From assembly GCF_001639285.1 (NCBI RefSeq), contig NZ_LWMW01000064.1:1-62737 (forward strand): DNA of 62,737 nucleotides, given 5' to 3'. The stretch comes from Methanobrevibacter cuticularis. Its GTDB lineage: Archaea; Methanobacteriota; Methanobacteria; Methanobacteriales; Methanobacteriaceae. Each line of letters begins with the position of its first letter. Positions within the stretch are counted from its first letter, which is position 1. Positions 20,400-29,460 of the stretch are shown piece after piece. The notes beneath the pieces were generated by a model that was given only the letters and a program-made list of their open reading frames with translations, made no database searches and was not told where the DNA came from. The translations under genes and the position numbers were made by a program.

Positions 20400-20575
20400 A
20401 GGTTTTTTATCTTTTTCTATCTCCTTTTTTATCTTTTTTCATCTCCTTTTTTATCTTTTTCTATCTCTTTTTTTTATCTTTTTTCATCTTCTTTTTTTAT
20501 CTTTTTCTATCTCCTTTTTTTATCTTTTTTCATCTTCTGCTTTATCTTTTTCTATCTTTTAATGTTTTTTTTATA
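20400..20575 (+). repeat. T/C-rich imperfect repeat tract, possible multi-U terminator
   Basis: About 175 bases consist almost only of T and C with sparse A, built from TTTTTATC TTTTTCTATCTCC and TTTTTTATCTTTTTTCATC units. It lies just past the cca gene. Archaeal termination uses U-tracts, so this would be an unusually long terminator zone. Confidence 0.65.
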
Positions 20576-20722
20576 GAAATAATCAACAATATTTAATTTT
20601 ATTATTATTGTTTTAATATTTTTAATAATTTCATATCATTAGAGGAGGATTACAAAAACTTTAAGCAAATAATTAAGCATATTGATAATAAAAATTCGAT
20701 GATTATACATATCTTAATTATC

Positions 20723-20917
20723 TCTGAACTTGGATACTTATGATTATATGTGCATTATATTGCCTTCACAGGATACAACAAATCAGCACAAACTGTTAAA
20801 ATAGCTGACCCTAGTAGAACTATAAAATGAGATCCATTAGGTGTTCTTAAGAAAGCTATAAATGCAAGATTAGCATTAGGAAAAATAAAACCAGTTAAGG
20901 TTTTAAAAAAGAAATAG
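20723..20917 (+). pseudogene. Relic of a C39-like secreted peptidase (C-terminal part)
   Basis: A translated frame with two internal stops reads LYVHYIAFTGYNK, SAQTVKIADPSRTIK and DPLGVLKKAINARL. The H-Y-x-x-x-T-G-Y and IADPSR pattern is that of C39-like cysteine peptidases found on methanogen surface proteins. There is no start and the upstream domains are missing. A free ribosome binding site (GAGGAGGAT) remains at 20642. It sits at the edge of the surface-protein island. Confidence 0.5.
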
Positions 20918-21286
20918 ATAAATTATTTCTTTTTGGAAATAACTTACTTTTTGAGGTATGTTTATATTTTTAGCCCCATTTATATTTTTTTTATCAAAAC
21001 AAAGCAATATAAAACAATTATTTAAGCTTAATCATTCTCTAATAACATTATATTCTACTTTTGCCATTATTGGCTGAATCAGGATTTTATTTTTTTTAAA
21101 TTTTTTTTTGTATTAGATTTGTATTTAATTTGTAAGATTTTTTTGCATAATTTGCGTTTAATTTTGAAATACGGTTATATATGTTCTTTTTATATATATG
21201 TTGTTGTTAATAGTAAGTGGAATTTGGTTAAATCCTATTTTTTTGCTTGCTGTTAAACATTATAAAAAATTTAGGTGGATGATTTT
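20918..21286. other. Intergenic region, promoter of the next surface gene
   Basis: T-rich DNA with TTTTTATATATATG near 21188 as a possible TATA region, and AGGTGGAT as ribosome binding site before 21287. No gene is seen. Confidence 0.45.
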
Positions 21287-22107
21287 GTGAATAAAAAATT
21301 AGTTGCCAGTTTTTTGTCGGTCTTGTTGATAGGAAGTATAACTACTGTCATGGCTGACCCTGGCGTATATAAAAATGGAAAAGTTACTGTAAATGAAAAT
21401 GGTATAAATGAAACATATGATGCTATTTGTGTTGATGAAAATAGAGTTATCTATGATAATACTAAGTAAATACAACAAATAATATTACAATACGAGATGG
21501 AGCATTGGATTATTTTGTTGATAATTATCATAATACTTCAAGTGATGAATTGCAAAATGGTATGTGGAATATTACTCAAAATACTAGTTTGCCTTTTGTG
21601 ACATATGAAGATTATTATAAAGCACAAAAAGTATTGAATAGTAGTAAAATAGTTACTGTTGAAGAGATTAATGGTTCTAATTACACTGTTACCAGATGGG
21701 CAAGTGAAACATATGATTTCTTATTCCGTATGGTAGGAGATGGGTGGAATTCTGGATATCAAGATCTACTAATATATAAAGTAGATTATATTAAAAATTT
21801 CATTGAAGAATTTGAATTAATTCCTCCAGAAACCCCTGATGATCCCATAGAACCTGTAGATCCAGTTGACCCTGTTGACCCTGTAGATCCTGTAGATCCA
21901 GTTGACCCTGTTGACCCTGTAGATCCAGTTGCTCCTGTAAACCCAATTGCTCCGGAGGATAATATTGATGAACCAATAAACAACAGCTCAAGTAGTCCTA
22001 ATAATAATCCAATAGCTAATACTACTATGAAAGCTACAGGTATGCCAATAATAGCAGTAATATTAGTCTTACTCGCAAGTCTTGGTTTATTAGTTCGTAA
22101 ACAATAA
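21287..22107 (+). pseudogene. Anchored surface protein with PVD repeats, frameshifted
   Basis: The frame from GTG 21287 encodes a signal peptide (MNKKLVASFLSVLLIGS, ending VMA) and runs to a TAA at 21467. The rest continues in the neighbouring frame (NTTNNITIRDGALDYF onward), so a single -1 shift near 21466 joins them. The C-terminal part has a PVDPVDP spacer of about eight units near 21850-21950, a polar linker, and the membrane anchor with MKATGMPI shared by other surface proteins here. It may be a recent mutation, a sequencing error or programmed slippage. Cell-wall spanning is inferred from the Pro/Asp repeat. Confidence 0.65.
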
Positions 22108-22115
22108 TCTTTTTT

Positions 22116-22160
22116 TGGTAGATGTTTTATTTTTATTCTACCATATTATATTTTTTTTTA
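22116..22160 (+). terminator. Hairpin and T-tract after the surface gene
   Basis: TGGTAGA at 22116 pairs with TCTACCA at 22137. A run of T follows near 22150. Confidence 0.6.
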
Positions 22161-22372
22161 AAATTTTTACTATCATTTTTTATAAAATTATTTATAATTA
22201 AATTTAAAAAAATTATATTTTTGAGGTAAATCTATCCAAGGGCTATCTCTATTTTTTTTAAATTTTTTATTAATTATAATTAAATATATTATTATTTATT
22301 AATAATATTAATTTTTAATTTGTTTTAGTTATAGTGTTAGTTTTATATTCTTGTTTTATTTATATAATATTG

Positions 22373-22461
22373 TAGTGTAAGGTAAGTCATTTTCTAACTT
22401 TTTATTTGGGACTCACCTCTTTTTTAATTAGTTTGAACCTGTCTTTGGAGGACTTACACTA
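22373..22461. repeat. Inverted-repeat unit, 89 bp
   Basis: TAGTGTAAG at 22373 is inverted exactly at 22453-22461, and the enclosed DNA has slightly higher GC (GGGACTCACCTC, GGAGGAC). It could be a structured RNA or a tiny element relic. No copy elsewhere in the window was noticed. Confidence 0.3.
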
Positions 22462-22586
22462 TATTTCTTATTTAAAGTTGAATTGTTCTAGAAAACTTGG
22501 TTCTTCTTTTAATTTCCTTTTTAAATTAATTAAAAAACAAATCGACTACCATGACTGCCCATTACTATATTATCGTGTATGTCACG

Positions 22587-22775
22587 TTATAGTTTCCTGA
22601 TTCTTTCATAACTCATTAGATTAGAGTTGAAATAATCGAAACCTAAATATTTTTTATTCTCATTAATAATGTTGAATATTTCTTGTTTTTCTTTTTCAGT
22701 TGTAATTTCTAGTTTGAAATCTCTAATAGCTTTTATGGTTTCACCGTATATTTCTGAAACTTTCTTATCAGTCAT
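22587..22775 (-). CDS. Small hypothetical open frame (62 aa)
   Basis: A charged, helical 62-residue frame (KVSEIYGETIKAIRDFKLE) with an ATG but no clear ribosome binding site. Its composition looks protein-like. It may be a fragment of a longer lost gene, and I do not recognise it. Confidence 0.25.
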   Translation of the reverse strand: MTDKKVSEIYGETIKAIRDFKLEITTEKEKQEIFNIINENKKYLGFDYFNSNLMSYERIRKL

Positions 22776-22800
22776 GCTTAATAGTTTTATTTTTTAATAT

Positions 22801-23215
22801 TAATAAATTTTAGAAAGAGATCATGAAAAATAATAAAAATTGTATAAATGAAAAAACAGTTTTATTTTTTAATATTATAGTCATTATTGAAAAATTTATC
22901 ATTTTATAAAATTATAATATTCAATTTTTTATCTTTAAATTCAATTTAAACAATTTTTAAAAGAAATAAAAAGATTAATAATTTACAAACATTACCATCA
23001 TTACTATAATAAATTTTAGAAAGAGATCATGAAAAATAATAAAAATAGTATAAATGAAAAAAACAGTTTTATTTTTTAATATTAATAAATTTTAGAAAGA
23101 GATCATGAAAAATAATAAAAATAGTATAAATGAAAAAAACAGTTTTATTTTTTAATATTAATAAATTTTAGAAAGAAATCATGAAAAATAATAAAAATAG
23201 TATAAATAAAAAAGA
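22801..23215. repeat. 76-bp repeat, one dispersed and three tandem copies
   Basis: The unit starts AATAAATTTTAGAAAGAGAT and contains ATCATGAAAAATAATAAAAA. One copy is at about 22802, and the tandem copies begin near 23009, 23085 and 23161 (last one partial). The array ends next to the 3' end of the minus-strand adhesin gene. Confidence 0.9.
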
Positions 23216-23246
23216 AAAAAAAGAAAAAAAAAGAATTTTAAAATAT

Positions 23247-25286
23247 TTATTCTTTCCTATGAGTTATTAAACCTAAAGTGGATAATAATACTAAGATTAT
23301 TGCTATTATTGGTATGCCTGTATTTTTCATACTAGCATGAGCCACTGGATTGTTATTAGTTTCATCGTTTTCTTCATGATTTATAGGGTTTATTGGAGTT
23401 GATGGAACTGGTGTTTGTGGCACTGGTGTTGGTTCTGGTGGAAGCGGTGGGACTGGTGTTGGATCTTCTTCAATTAATACTGTATCTGAATCTGTTGTAT
23501 CATTGAAATTTAAGCCACTTGTTAGTATGTCTATTGTGTAATTTCCTGTTTTCGTGAAAGTTCCTGCAAAATTCATTGCTACTTCTTCACCTATATCTAA
23601 ATCACCAATATACCATATATTAGCTATTAAATCATAATATCCATGTGATACAACAACACTACCTCCATTTAAAATAAATTCTTGAGGTAAATTAACCTTA
23701 ACCATTACATTATATGCAATATCTGAACCTTTATTAGTAATATTGATATTTCCTTTTGCTGTTTCATTTATTTCATATTTGTCTTTATTGAACTTTATTG
23801 TTCCATTTACATTAGTTTCATCTGTTATTAAGATTTGAGCATTTTTAATAGTGATTCCTCTATTATCATGTCCAGCATAATCTCCAGTAACAGTAGTTGT
23901 TCCAATGCCATGATTTACTAGATAATTTATAGAAACAAGTCCTTCAATGGAAGTTTGATTTCCTATGAGTGTTCCATTAACATAAAAAGATATGTTTTGG
24001 CCAGTGACAGTGTTTCCCATATCATCAGTTAAAGTAGCATTTAATAAAATGTAAGTGTTATTATCTACAATAATTGTGCTATTGTTAAGATAGGTTAGGT
24101 TAAGAACACTCATATTACCAGTATTATATATCATGTTACCTAATAATGCAGTGTTTCCAGTCATTGTGTTTAGAGAAACTAACATGAGTCCGGTATTAAA
24201 AATTCCTCCACCATTAGTGTTTGCTGTATTGTTGATAAACTGGGAATTGTTTATACTCATAGCATATCTGCTGTAAATAGCTCCACCATTGTTTGCTTTG
24301 TTATTAGTAAAAGTAGAGTTTTCAATATATGTTATACCATATGAATTTATGGTTCCTCCATTTAGATTTGCTTGATTATTTCTAAATGTTGAGTTAATTA
24401 TTATAAGATCAATATTATAATAGTCTTCTATGGCTCCACCATTATTATTTATTGCTGTGTTATTAATGAAAGTTGAGTTAATAATTGTGAAGTTGTTTTT
24501 TCCATTAATAGAACACGCTCCTCCGTTTTTAGTTGCATTATTATTTATAAAATTGGAGTTGGTGATGTTGGATCCAATAAAACTACCATATCTGTCTTGG
24601 GTATATATTGCTCCTCCTTCGCTACCTGCTGTATTATTTATAAAATTAGAATTACTAATATTAAATAATGTACCTGTTTCAGAGTCTATAGCTCCACCCA
24701 TATAGGTTACTTTATTATTTGTGAAATTAGAATTAGTTATATTCATAGTAGTATTTTCATAACAGTAGATTGCACCACCAGAGTAAGCTGTATTCTTATC
24801 AAACTTAGAATTAAAAACATTAAGTGTTCCATTGCTATATACGGCTCCACCATAATCGATCACATTATTATTAGTAAAAACACAATTATTCAATGTCAAT
24901 GACCCATTATTATATATTGATCCTCCACTAGAACTTGTTCCATTCATTAATGTAATATTTATCAGTGTTAATGAATTTCCAAAAGTTATATTAAACATTC
25001 TTCCTAATTTTTGTGCATCTATTATTGTAGTTTTAGGATTTTTTCCAATTATTGTTAGATTTTTATTTATTGTTATGTTTGTAACATTGTTAGTGTATAT
25101 TCCTTCTTCAAGATTTATAATGTCTCCGTTTTCTGCATCTGTTATAGTTTTGTTTAGTCCACCAGTGGTGGTGTTTGTTATATTAGTTTCTGCTGCGTTT
25201 ACTGATGTTAAAGCAATAAAAATTGATAGTAATATTATAGTAGGAACTAAAACTTTTTTGAGTAAATTATTTTTCTTTTTTATTAT
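23247..25286 (-). CDS. Anchored adhesin-like surface protein with ATA in start position
   Basis: The frame encodes about 679 residues if read from ATA at 25286. From there come a Lys-rich n-region, a hydrophobic core ending VNAAE, an adhesin opening (GLNKTITDAENGD), beta-helix repeats (NNGGAIYS type) to about residue 440, an Ig-like domain, a DUF11-like domain, a Pro-rich linker and the C-terminal anchor with MKNTGIPI. GGAGGT sits six bases before the ATA, where an ATG is expected. The first true in-frame ATG, at 24998, would delete the signal peptide. So the gene uses a rare start, has lost its start, or has a base error. Confidence 0.8.
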   Translation of the reverse strand: MIKKKNNLLKKVLVPTIILLSIFIALTSVNAAETNITNTTTGGLNKTITDAENGDIINLEEGIYTNNVTNITINKNLTIIGKNPKTTIIDAQKLGRMFNITFGNSLTLINITLMNGTSSSGGSIYNNGSLTLNNCVFTNNNVIDYGGAVYSNGTLNVFNSKFDKNTAYSGGAIYCYENTTMNITNSNFTNNKVTYMGGAIDSETGTLFNISNSNFINNTAGSEGGAIYTQDRYGSFIGSNITNSNFINNNATKNGGACSINGKNNFTIINSTFINNTAINNNGGAIEDYYNIDLIIINSTFRNNQANLNGGTINSYGITYIENSTFTNNKANNGGAIYSRYAMSINNSQFINNTANTNGGGIFNTGLMLVSLNTMTGNTALLGNMIYNTGNMSVLNLTYLNNSTIIVDNNTYILLNATLTDDMGNTVTGQNISFYVNGTLIGNQTSIEGLVSINYLVNHGIGTTTVTGDYAGHDNRGITIKNAQILITDETNVNGTIKFNKDKYEINETAKGNINITNKGSDIAYNVMVKVNLPQEFILNGGSVVVSHGYYDLIANIWYIGDLDIGEEVAMNFAGTFTKTGNYTIDILTSGLNFNDTTDSDTVLIEEDPTPVPPLPPEPTPVPQTPVPSTPINPINHEENDETNNNPVAHASMKNTGIPIIAIILVLLSTLGLITHRKE

Positions 25287-25639
25287 TTTTTCACCTCCTT
25301 TTTATTATCTATATATGTTGTTATAATACTATAATATGTTTTTTATGTAAATTTTCTTAATATGGATACTATGAAAACTGAGTATATAACAGTATATAAA
25401 TTATATTAACTAATATTTAAGTCTTTTCAATTGTGTGTTAAAATTATATATTTTTATATCGCTTAATTATTCTTTACCCCCCAAATACTATTAATAAGAA
25501 ACCATCAAAAAGTATGCTAAAAACGATTATAAGTCTTCTAATTTCATATCACACCCAATCATTGCATGAGCAATAGATATAGCTACCAAAAATACGTAGA
25601 AAAACTTAAGGGATAAAAAACCTAACAAAAAACTAGATG
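25287..25639. other. Upstream region of the minus-strand adhesin
   Basis: It contains the ribosome binding site for the minus-strand gene (CACCTCC on this strand at 25292-25298) and AT-rich promoter-like DNA. No gene is accepted here. Confidence 0.4.
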
Positions 25640-26266
25640 AAGCAAATATTATAGCTCCAGCCGTGTTAAGATGAATTTCTCGAATAAATCCAGTTAATGC
25701 ATCACATGCAATTCCTAAAAAGCAAGCTAAAACAGGATCAAACATCTCACCACACTTGCAATACAACATAGAAAAAAACACTTACACATGCTCTAATAAC
25801 AGAATACTACCATATAAAAAGACTTACGATATTAATGGTAAAAAAAGAAAAGTATTTTACACAAAAGACTGTAAAAATTGCCAATATAAAGAAGAATGCA
25901 CTCCCCATTCCAATTATAGGATAATATCACATTATTCAACCAGCTATCAAGATTTAATGAGTCAAAAAAATGGATAAAAAAGAAAACCAAGAAATCTACA
26001 AAAGAAGAATAATAGCTGAAAGGCCTTTCGCCCATATGAAACATAATCTAAACTTCACACAAGCAAGCACAAGAGGAATAAAGAAAATTCAAAACGAAAT
26101 CAATTTAATAGCAGCAACACACAACATAAAAAAAATACACACATTCATCAACAACCCCCAAAACCAAAACACATCAAATAACCAAATTTTAACATTAAAC
26201 CAAAAAAACAAAACAAAGAAAATAAAAAAACGGAACTACATAAAAAAAATAAGAAAAAATTCATAA
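25640..26266 (+). pseudogene. IS1182-like transposase, degraded C-terminal part
   Basis: Two overlapping frames together give the C-terminal part of an IS1182-type DDE transposase. The first, from about 25690, includes YNIEKNTYTCSNNRILPYKK and the Cys cluster CKNCQYKEEC. The second, 25970-26266, includes YKRRIIAERPFAHMKHNL and LIAATHNIKKI, which carries the final catalytic glutamate region. A frameshift near 25970 and a stop near 25670 show decay. The N-terminal half and clear inverted ends are missing. Confidence 0.75.
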
Positions 26267-27046
26267 CAAACACAAAAAATTTTAAAAAAATTATTTCCCA
26301 GCTGATTTTAATTGTACAATTATTTAATAGTTCTTCAATAATCAATTATTATTTTTTGAATAAGTATTACTATTTTTTTATTTTTTTATTTTTCATTAAA
26401 ACTTGATTTTTTCTGTTTAACATGTTATTTTTTCAAAAGTTATCCTTATTTGGTAGATTGATTTTAATTTAGCTAATATTTTATCTCTTTTTATCATAAT
26501 CTCTAAAGAAATTCCAGATTATATATATCGAAAAGTATTACTATAATACTTTTTTTGACTATATGATTATTTACTATTGATTTGCTAATCGTTTTATATC
26601 TTGTATTGTTTTTTATCATCAAATATAACTTTATTTCAATATTTACACCTAATTCTAATGGTTAATTTTTAGAAGTGTTTAAATAGTTATTACTATTAAG
26701 TAAAATTATATTAAGTTATATAACTAAGAATTAAGCCATTTATGGAATTCTACTATATGAAAAGATTATAAATTTATATAAAATCCACATAAAACTTTAA
26801 TAATTCTCCGAATTCCTTTAAATTTATTATTTAGATAAATAAAGCGATTTAAAAAGGTTTTCACTAAAGTTTATATTTTTTTCTAGAATGAAATTTCAGA
26901 TTATCTGCATAGGTTTAAACAGACTAAATTTTGGGTTACTTGACATAGTATGTTACTAAAAAGTATTCTAATATTATTAGCATTTTTAGTTATTATTTCT
27001 TGATATTTTAAGTTTAGTTTAATAAATAAATTAAGGGGGATTAATA
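26267..27046. other. Long intergenic region, no gene seen
   Basis: AT-rich DNA. AATTGTACAATT near 26317 is a 12-bp palindrome. GTTTATATTTTT near 26870 could be a TATA region, but it lies about 175 bases from the next start. AAGGGGGATT before 27047 is a ribosome binding site. Confidence 0.45.
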
Positions 27047-29092
27047 TTGAATAAAAATAAGTTAAATTATAAATCAGAATATAATTTAAACTATCAATTA
27101 GGCTATAAGTTAAACTATAAGTTAAACTATCAATTGAGCTATAAATTGAGTTATAAATTAAGTATATTAATTTTATTTGCTCTTTGTTTGTTTGCTTTAA
27201 CGATAAGTAGTGCTAGTGCTGAACCTGTCATTATAAATATAAATTCTACTGGAACTTTAAATCATAGTATTGATAGTATTGGGGATGGATCTGAAGGAAT
27301 TATAAAATTAGCGGATGGTACTTACAAGGGTTTAGGTAATGTTAATTTAAGCTTTAATAATAAAAATATTACAATTATAGGTAATTCAAAAGATAAAGCT
27401 ATAATTGATGGTGAATATTCAACTGGAAAGCTTAATTGGTTATTTAATGTAGGATCTGGAGGTTCTTTAGCATTGATAAATGTAACTATAAAAGGATTCA
27501 CAAGTTCAGGTGCTACTTCAAGTGATGCTGCAATTAAAAATCAAGGTGATAATTTTTACATTTCTGGTTTAACTGTTAAAGAGTCTTATCCTCAAAAAGG
27601 TGCTGCAAATCCTGATAAACCTGCATTAATCTGGAACAGTGGGAATAATTTTCTCATGGAGGATTCTTTAATCATTAGTCCAGGTATCTTTGAAGGACCA
27701 GCAAGAACTATATACAATGAAGGGCTTCATGGCACGATTGATAATTTAACTATGTATAATCCTAATAGATATGGTATTGATAATATTGGAAATTATTTCA
27801 CACTTAAGAACTCTTTCTTTACAGAAACAAACCCTTTTGCAACATCATCAATGGTTTGTTGTCCTATTCAATCAGATGCAAATCATACATTATTTGCAAA
27901 TATAACTGTTAGTAATTTCCCATGCTGTCCAATAGCTTTTGATGGAAATAATATTACAGTATCTTATATAAAAGCCTACAACAATTCAGAAGCAATAAGT
28001 ATGGCTGCAAGTAATGTAAACATTTTACATTCTTTATTTGATGGTGGTAGAGATTCTGCTATTTCAATTAATGGTGGAGAGAACATAACTATAGATAATT
28101 GTACAATTAAAAATTCTAAAGATTCTGGAATTAATAATGCGCCATCAGCTTCATCTGATAGACCAGCTACTAATGTAACTGTTAAAAATTGTGTTTTTGA
28201 ATCAAGTTCAAGAGCTATTAAAAATGCAGGGGATGATTTTAAAGTACTAAACTCAAATTTCACTAAAAATACAGGAGATTATGGTGCAGGAATTTATAAT
28301 AAAGCTAAAAATTTTTTAGTAGATGGATGTATATTTACAGCTAATATTGCAGACAATGGTGGAGCAATATACCAAGATGAAAATGGAACCATGAGTATTA
28401 AAAATTCTAAATTCATAAATAATAAAGCAGACTATGGCAGTGCAATATTCCTTCAAAAAAGTGAAATGAACACATCTAAATCTGAATTTATAAATAATAT
28501 TATATATAAAGGCAGTGATTCCACTTACAATGAAGATTCAAATGCTTATAGTACTAATTTAAATATAATAAGTACAAATCAAGCTGCAAATGGAGGAAAA
28601 ATTACAATAAAAGTAAAATCCACAGGAATTAATGGAGTTATCGTAAAAAGTCAGATTATAACACTTAAAATAGGATCAAAAACTATTTCTGGAAAAACTG
28701 ACTCAAATGGAATCGCAACATTCATATACACACCTACAGCTATTGGAAAGTTGAGTTTTTCATCTACATCAAATGATATAAAAATTGGTTCTACTCAATA
28801 TAAAAAATCAGCTATTTCTAGTAGTATAGCTAATGTTCAACTAGCTATTCTTAAAAAAGTCTCAGATAAGACTAATAAAAAAGGAAAGATTTATACAAGG
28901 ATTATTCAATGGAAAAATTCAGGTAATATAGCTGGATCAAAAGTAGTTACAATTGATTTGAAAAAATATAAACTTTCTAAAGCTTCTTACGAGTATGCTA
29001 AAAAAGTTTCCCTTAAAAAAGGTAAATTAACAATCAAATTCAATTTAGCTAAAAGAACCACAGGAAAAGTTGTACTTATCTTAAAAAAGTGA
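27047..29092 (+). CDS. Secreted beta-helix protein with repeated N-terminal extension
   Basis: A protein of 681 residues from a TTG start placed seven bases after AAGGGGGA. The first 40 residues are an odd tandem series of Leu-Asn-Tyr-Lys / Leu-Ser-Tyr-Lys units. They precede a normal signal-peptide core (ILILFALCLFAL, cleavage after SASA). The middle is a right-handed beta-helix (about 80-500, with NNKADYGSAIFLQKSEMN and NNGGAIYQDE-like turns). An Ig-like domain and a basic beta domain that ends GKVVLILKK follow. There is no C-terminal anchor. Later in-frame TTG codons could serve as start and would remove the repeats. Confidence 0.8.
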   Translation: MNKNKLNYKSEYNLNYQLGYKLNYKLNYQLSYKLSYKLSILILFALCLFALTISSASAEPVIININSTGTLNHSIDSIGDGSEGIIKLADGTYKGLGNVNLSFNNKNITIIGNSKDKAIIDGEYSTGKLNWLFNVGSGGSLALINVTIKGFTSSGATSSDAAIKNQGDNFYISGLTVKESYPQKGAANPDKPALIWNSGNNFLMEDSLIISPGIFEGPARTIYNEGLHGTIDNLTMYNPNRYGIDNIGNYFTLKNSFFTETNPFATSSMVCCPIQSDANHTLFANITVSNFPCCPIAFDGNNITVSYIKAYNNSEAISMAASNVNILHSLFDGGRDSAISINGGENITIDNCTIKNSKDSGINNAPSASSDRPATNVTVKNCVFESSSRAIKNAGDDFKVLNSNFTKNTGDYGAGIYNKAKNFLVDGCIFTANIADNGGAIYQDENGTMSIKNSKFINNKADYGSAIFLQKSEMNTSKSEFINNIIYKGSDSTYNEDSNAYSTNLNIISTNQAANGGKITIKVKSTGINGVIVKSQIITLKIGSKTISGKTDSNGIATFIYTPTAIGKLSFSSTSNDIKIGSTQYKKSAISSSIANVQLAILKKVSDKTNKKGKIYTRIIQWKNSGNIAGSKVVTIDLKKYKLSKASYEYAKKVSLKKGKLTIKFNLAKRTTGKVVLILKK

Positions 29093-29460
29093 ATGGATGT
29101 TGAAATAAATAGAATTTTAGTAAATAAATGGATAAGAGTTTATTTAATTTGTTTAAATATTATTAAACTTTTCTCCATTCTTTTATTTTTTATTTATTAA
29201 ATTTTTATCATTATAATTAATATATATATAGTATATTATCATGTTTAATAGTAAATATTTAATATATATTATTAAATATATAATATACATAATATACAAT
29301 AATATACAATAATATTTAATAATATATAATAATATATAATATTAAGTATATAATATTTAGTAAATAGTATATAATTATTACTAAAAATATTTGTTAAATG
29401 GATATATTGATTAATGAAATATAGTGGTTAAATTAATTATTGAATTAAGGAGGAATTATA
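29093..29460. other. AT-rich spacer with AATATACAAT repeats
   Basis: Nearly pure A/T, with short imperfect repeats of AATATAC/AATATATAAT between about 29265 and 29350. No gene. AAGGAGG at 29448-29454 belongs to the next gene. Confidence 0.6.

Noticed and set aside
20375-20596. Poly-Phe/Leu frame
   Set aside because: It is only the T/C-rich tract read as codons.
21786-21991. Minus-strand frames with GSTGSTG or LDLQGQQGQ repeats
   Set aside because: They are the reverse reading of the PVDPVDP spacer in the plus-strand surface gene, with no ribosome binding site.
22406-22600. Plus-strand 64-residue frame
   Set aside because: No ribosome binding site, it overlaps the inverted repeat, and its composition is not protein-like.
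22801-23215. Possible CRISPR array
   Set aside because: Copies are directly adjacent or widely separated, with no regular unique spacers. This is a tandem repeat; the same holds for the other arrays.
25527-25781. Minus-strand 84-residue hydrophobic frame
   Set aside because: It overlaps the transposase relic on the plus strand, lacks a ribosome binding site and matches no family I know.
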